Assembly (NCBI RefSeq): GCF_005871085.1
Contig: NZ_VAUP01000004.1
Span: forward strand, 124,001 to 188,000
Direction: 5' to 3'
Source of the DNA: Xanthobacter autotrophicus
GTDB taxonomy: Bacteria; Pseudomonadota; Alphaproteobacteria; Rhizobiales; Xanthobacteraceae
Length of the DNA stretch: 64,000 nucleotides
Program-made: the position numbers and the translations under genes
The notes under the pieces: generated by a model
Told to the model about the DNA's origin: nothing
The model's input: only the letters and a program-made list of their open reading frames with translations
The model's database searches: none
Part shown: piece after piece, positions 62,793 to 64,000 of the stretch
Position numbering within the stretch: the stretch's first letter is position 1
Layout: each line of letters starts with the position of its first letter

Positions 62793-63362
62793 ATGACCAC
62801 CGCTCTCTCCACCAGCCAGGGCGTCAACAACGGCGTCAACGTTGCCGCTCTCCTCGGGGCCCGCGAGGCTCTCTCCCAGATGCCCGAAGCCGCGGCGTTC
62901 AAATGGCGTGCCTCCTGCGAATGGATCCAGGGGACGCATAGCCGCTCGACCATCGGAGGCTTCTTCGGCCTCGGCGCCGAGCAGTCGCGCACCAAGACCT
63001 TCTCCGTCGAAGCCGACCACCCGGAGGTCTTCGCGTCGGAGGACACTGCCCCGACCCCCGTCGAGCTGGTCCTCGCCGGCCTCGCCGGCTGCCTGACGGC
63101 AGGCGTGGCCGCTGTCGCCCAGAATCGCGGCATCCAGCTCCACTCCGTCAAGGCCAGCCTCGAGGCGGAGATGGACATTCAGGGCATCCTCGGCATCGAC
63201 GACGAGGTCCGCAACGGCTTCAGCGCCGTCCACGTCCACTTCGATATCCGCGCGGACGCCAGCAGGGACGAAATCGCGGCGCTGGTCGCCCAATCGCAGA
63301 AGCGGTCCGCCGTATTCGACATCATCACCAACCCCACCGCCGTGCACGTCACCGTCGGCTGA
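62793..63362 (+). CDS. OsmC-family protein
   Basis: A 189-residue protein. ALSQMPEAAAFKWRASCEW (first conserved Cys in SCEW), EVFASEDTAPTPVELVLAG and LAGCLTAGVAAVAQNRGIQ carry the OsmC fold and its second redox Cys. Family members are thiol peroxidases or stress proteins. AGGA stands 12 bases before the ATG at 62793. It is followed by the flavoprotein gene in 33 bp, probably one operon. Confidence 0.88.
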   Translation: MTTALSTSQGVNNGVNVAALLGAREALSQMPEAAAFKWRASCEWIQGTHSRSTIGGFFGLGAEQSRTKTFSVEADHPEVFASEDTAPTPVELVLAGLAGCLTAGVAAVAQNRGIQLHSVKASLEAEMDIQGILGIDDEVRNGFSAVHVHFDIRADASRDEIAALVAQSQKRSAVFDIITNPTAVHVTVG

Positions 63363-63395
63363 GTGGCGGCGGCCTGGAGCCTGGGAGCGAGTATC

Positions 63396-64000
63396 GTGAA
63401 ACACATTGCGACCGTCGTCATCGGCGCCGGCCACTGCGGTCTCGCCATGAGCAAGCAACTTCTCGATCGCGGCATCGATCATGTCGTGCTCGATCGGGGC
63501 AAGGTCGCCAACTCGTGGCGGACGCAGCGGTGGGACTCGCTCCGCCTCCTCACGCCGAACTGGCAGAGCCGTCTGCCGGGCCATGCCTATGCCGGGTCGG
63601 ACCCCGACGGCTACATGACCATGCCGGAGCTGGCCGGCCATCTGCAGGCCTATTCGGATCGCGTCGGCGCGCCGGTCGAGACCGACACGACGGTGCTCCG
63701 GGTGAACGCCACCTCCGACGGTTACATAGTGGATACGGACCGCGGCAGCTGGACGTGCCGGTCCGTGGTTGTCGCGAGCGGCGCCTGCGCGGTGCCCGTT
63801 GTGCCCGCTTTGTCCAGCGGGTTGCCGGCGGGCATCGCGAGCCTGAATCCGTTCGCCTACCGCAACCCCCAGCAGTTGCGTCCCGGCGGCGTGATGATCG
63901 TCGGGGCCTCGGCGACCGGCGTGCAGCTTGCCAGGGAGATCCGCGCGTCGGGACGCGACGTGCTGCTGTGCGTCGGCGAGCATGTCCGGCTGCCACGCCT
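63396..64000 (+). CDS. FAD-dependent monooxygenase-like flavoprotein, 3'-truncated by window edge
   Basis: GTG at 63396 with GGGAGCGA upstream. Visible residues (about 201): HIATVVIGAGHCGLAMSKQ (FAD-binding GxGxxG), RTQRWDSLRLLTPNWQSRL, VVVASGACAVPVVP and the second dinucleotide motif MIVGASATGVQLAREI. This is the pattern of flavin-containing monooxygenase-like proteins (sometimes called K+ transport flavoproteins). It continues past 64000 so the C-terminus is unseen. It follows OsmC closely. Confidence 0.88.
   Translation, partial: MKHIATVVIGAGHCGLAMSKQLLDRGIDHVVLDRGKVANSWRTQRWDSLRLLTPNWQSRLPGHAYAGSDPDGYMTMPELAGHLQAYSDRVGAPVETDTTVLRVNATSDGYIVDTDRGSWTCRSVVVASGACAVPVVPALSSGLPAGIASLNPFAYRNPQQLRPGGVMIVGASATGVQLAREIRASGRDVLLCVGEHVRLPR

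Noticed and set aside
62130-63983. 617-residue minus-strand frame
   Set aside because: Antisense to DUF4242, OsmC and the flavoprotein; the plus-strand products have clear family motifs.

Overview
The window is high-GC alphaproteobacterial DNA. The gene content fits the Hyphomicrobiales (Rhizobiales), perhaps the Xanthobacteraceae: a MoxR/DUF58/DUF4159 cluster beside DUF1285, a CoA-type Nudix hydrolase, DUF6111 and the CCA enzyme, plus petABC, hemF and FixJ-type signalling. The genus is inference from gene order and composition, not from a marker gene.

Region 1 (1-11.2 kb) is heavy-metal resistance. After the tail of an anti-sigma factor comes a translationally coupled efflux operon: an exported His/Cys protein, czcC, czcB, a PII-like regulator, czcA and two small exported proteins. 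It is followed by a P-type ATPase with the SPC and HEGST motifs of the P1B-4 class. CzcA keeps the proton-relay Asp/Asp/Glu at residues 402, 408 and 415.

Region 2 (11.4-19.8 kb) is regulatory and stress-related: an SDR lacking the usual YxxxK motif, an Rnk-like and a GreA-like factor, two very small membrane proteins, a single-domain response regulator, and one 1462-residue protein joining CheB, CheR, PAS, histidine kinase, two receivers and a LuxR-type DNA-binding domain.

Region 3 (20.5-39.6 kb) is an integration hotspot at tRNA-Thr(GGT). On its left lie the decayed cas6e-cas1 junction of a type I-E CRISPR-Cas operon and a broken tyrosine integrase. A 17.8-kb prophage-like element follows, bounded by an exact 24-bp repeat of the tRNA 3' end (21783-21806 and 39520-39543), with integrase arm-type repeats just inside both ends. 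All its genes lie on the minus strand. It carries HK97-type head genes, both terminase subunits, a tape measure, an HNH-kinase fusion and a small-gene module with two unusual repeat clusters. The order of structural genes is atypical, and no lysis genes, tail tip or fibre, or clear repressor were recognised.

Region 4 (39.9-59.1 kb) is core chromosome: potGHI polyamine-type transport, a META protein, the VWA-like/DUF4159/DUF58/MoxR operon, DUF1285, Nudix, DUF6111, CCA transferase, hemF, trmL, the cytochrome bc1 operon petABC and apt.

Region 5 (59.1-64 kb) begins with a degraded stretch (truncated transporter-like gene, frameshifted exported protein, radC tail, small HTH gene) and ends with DUF4242, OsmC and flavoprotein genes, the last cut by the window edge.
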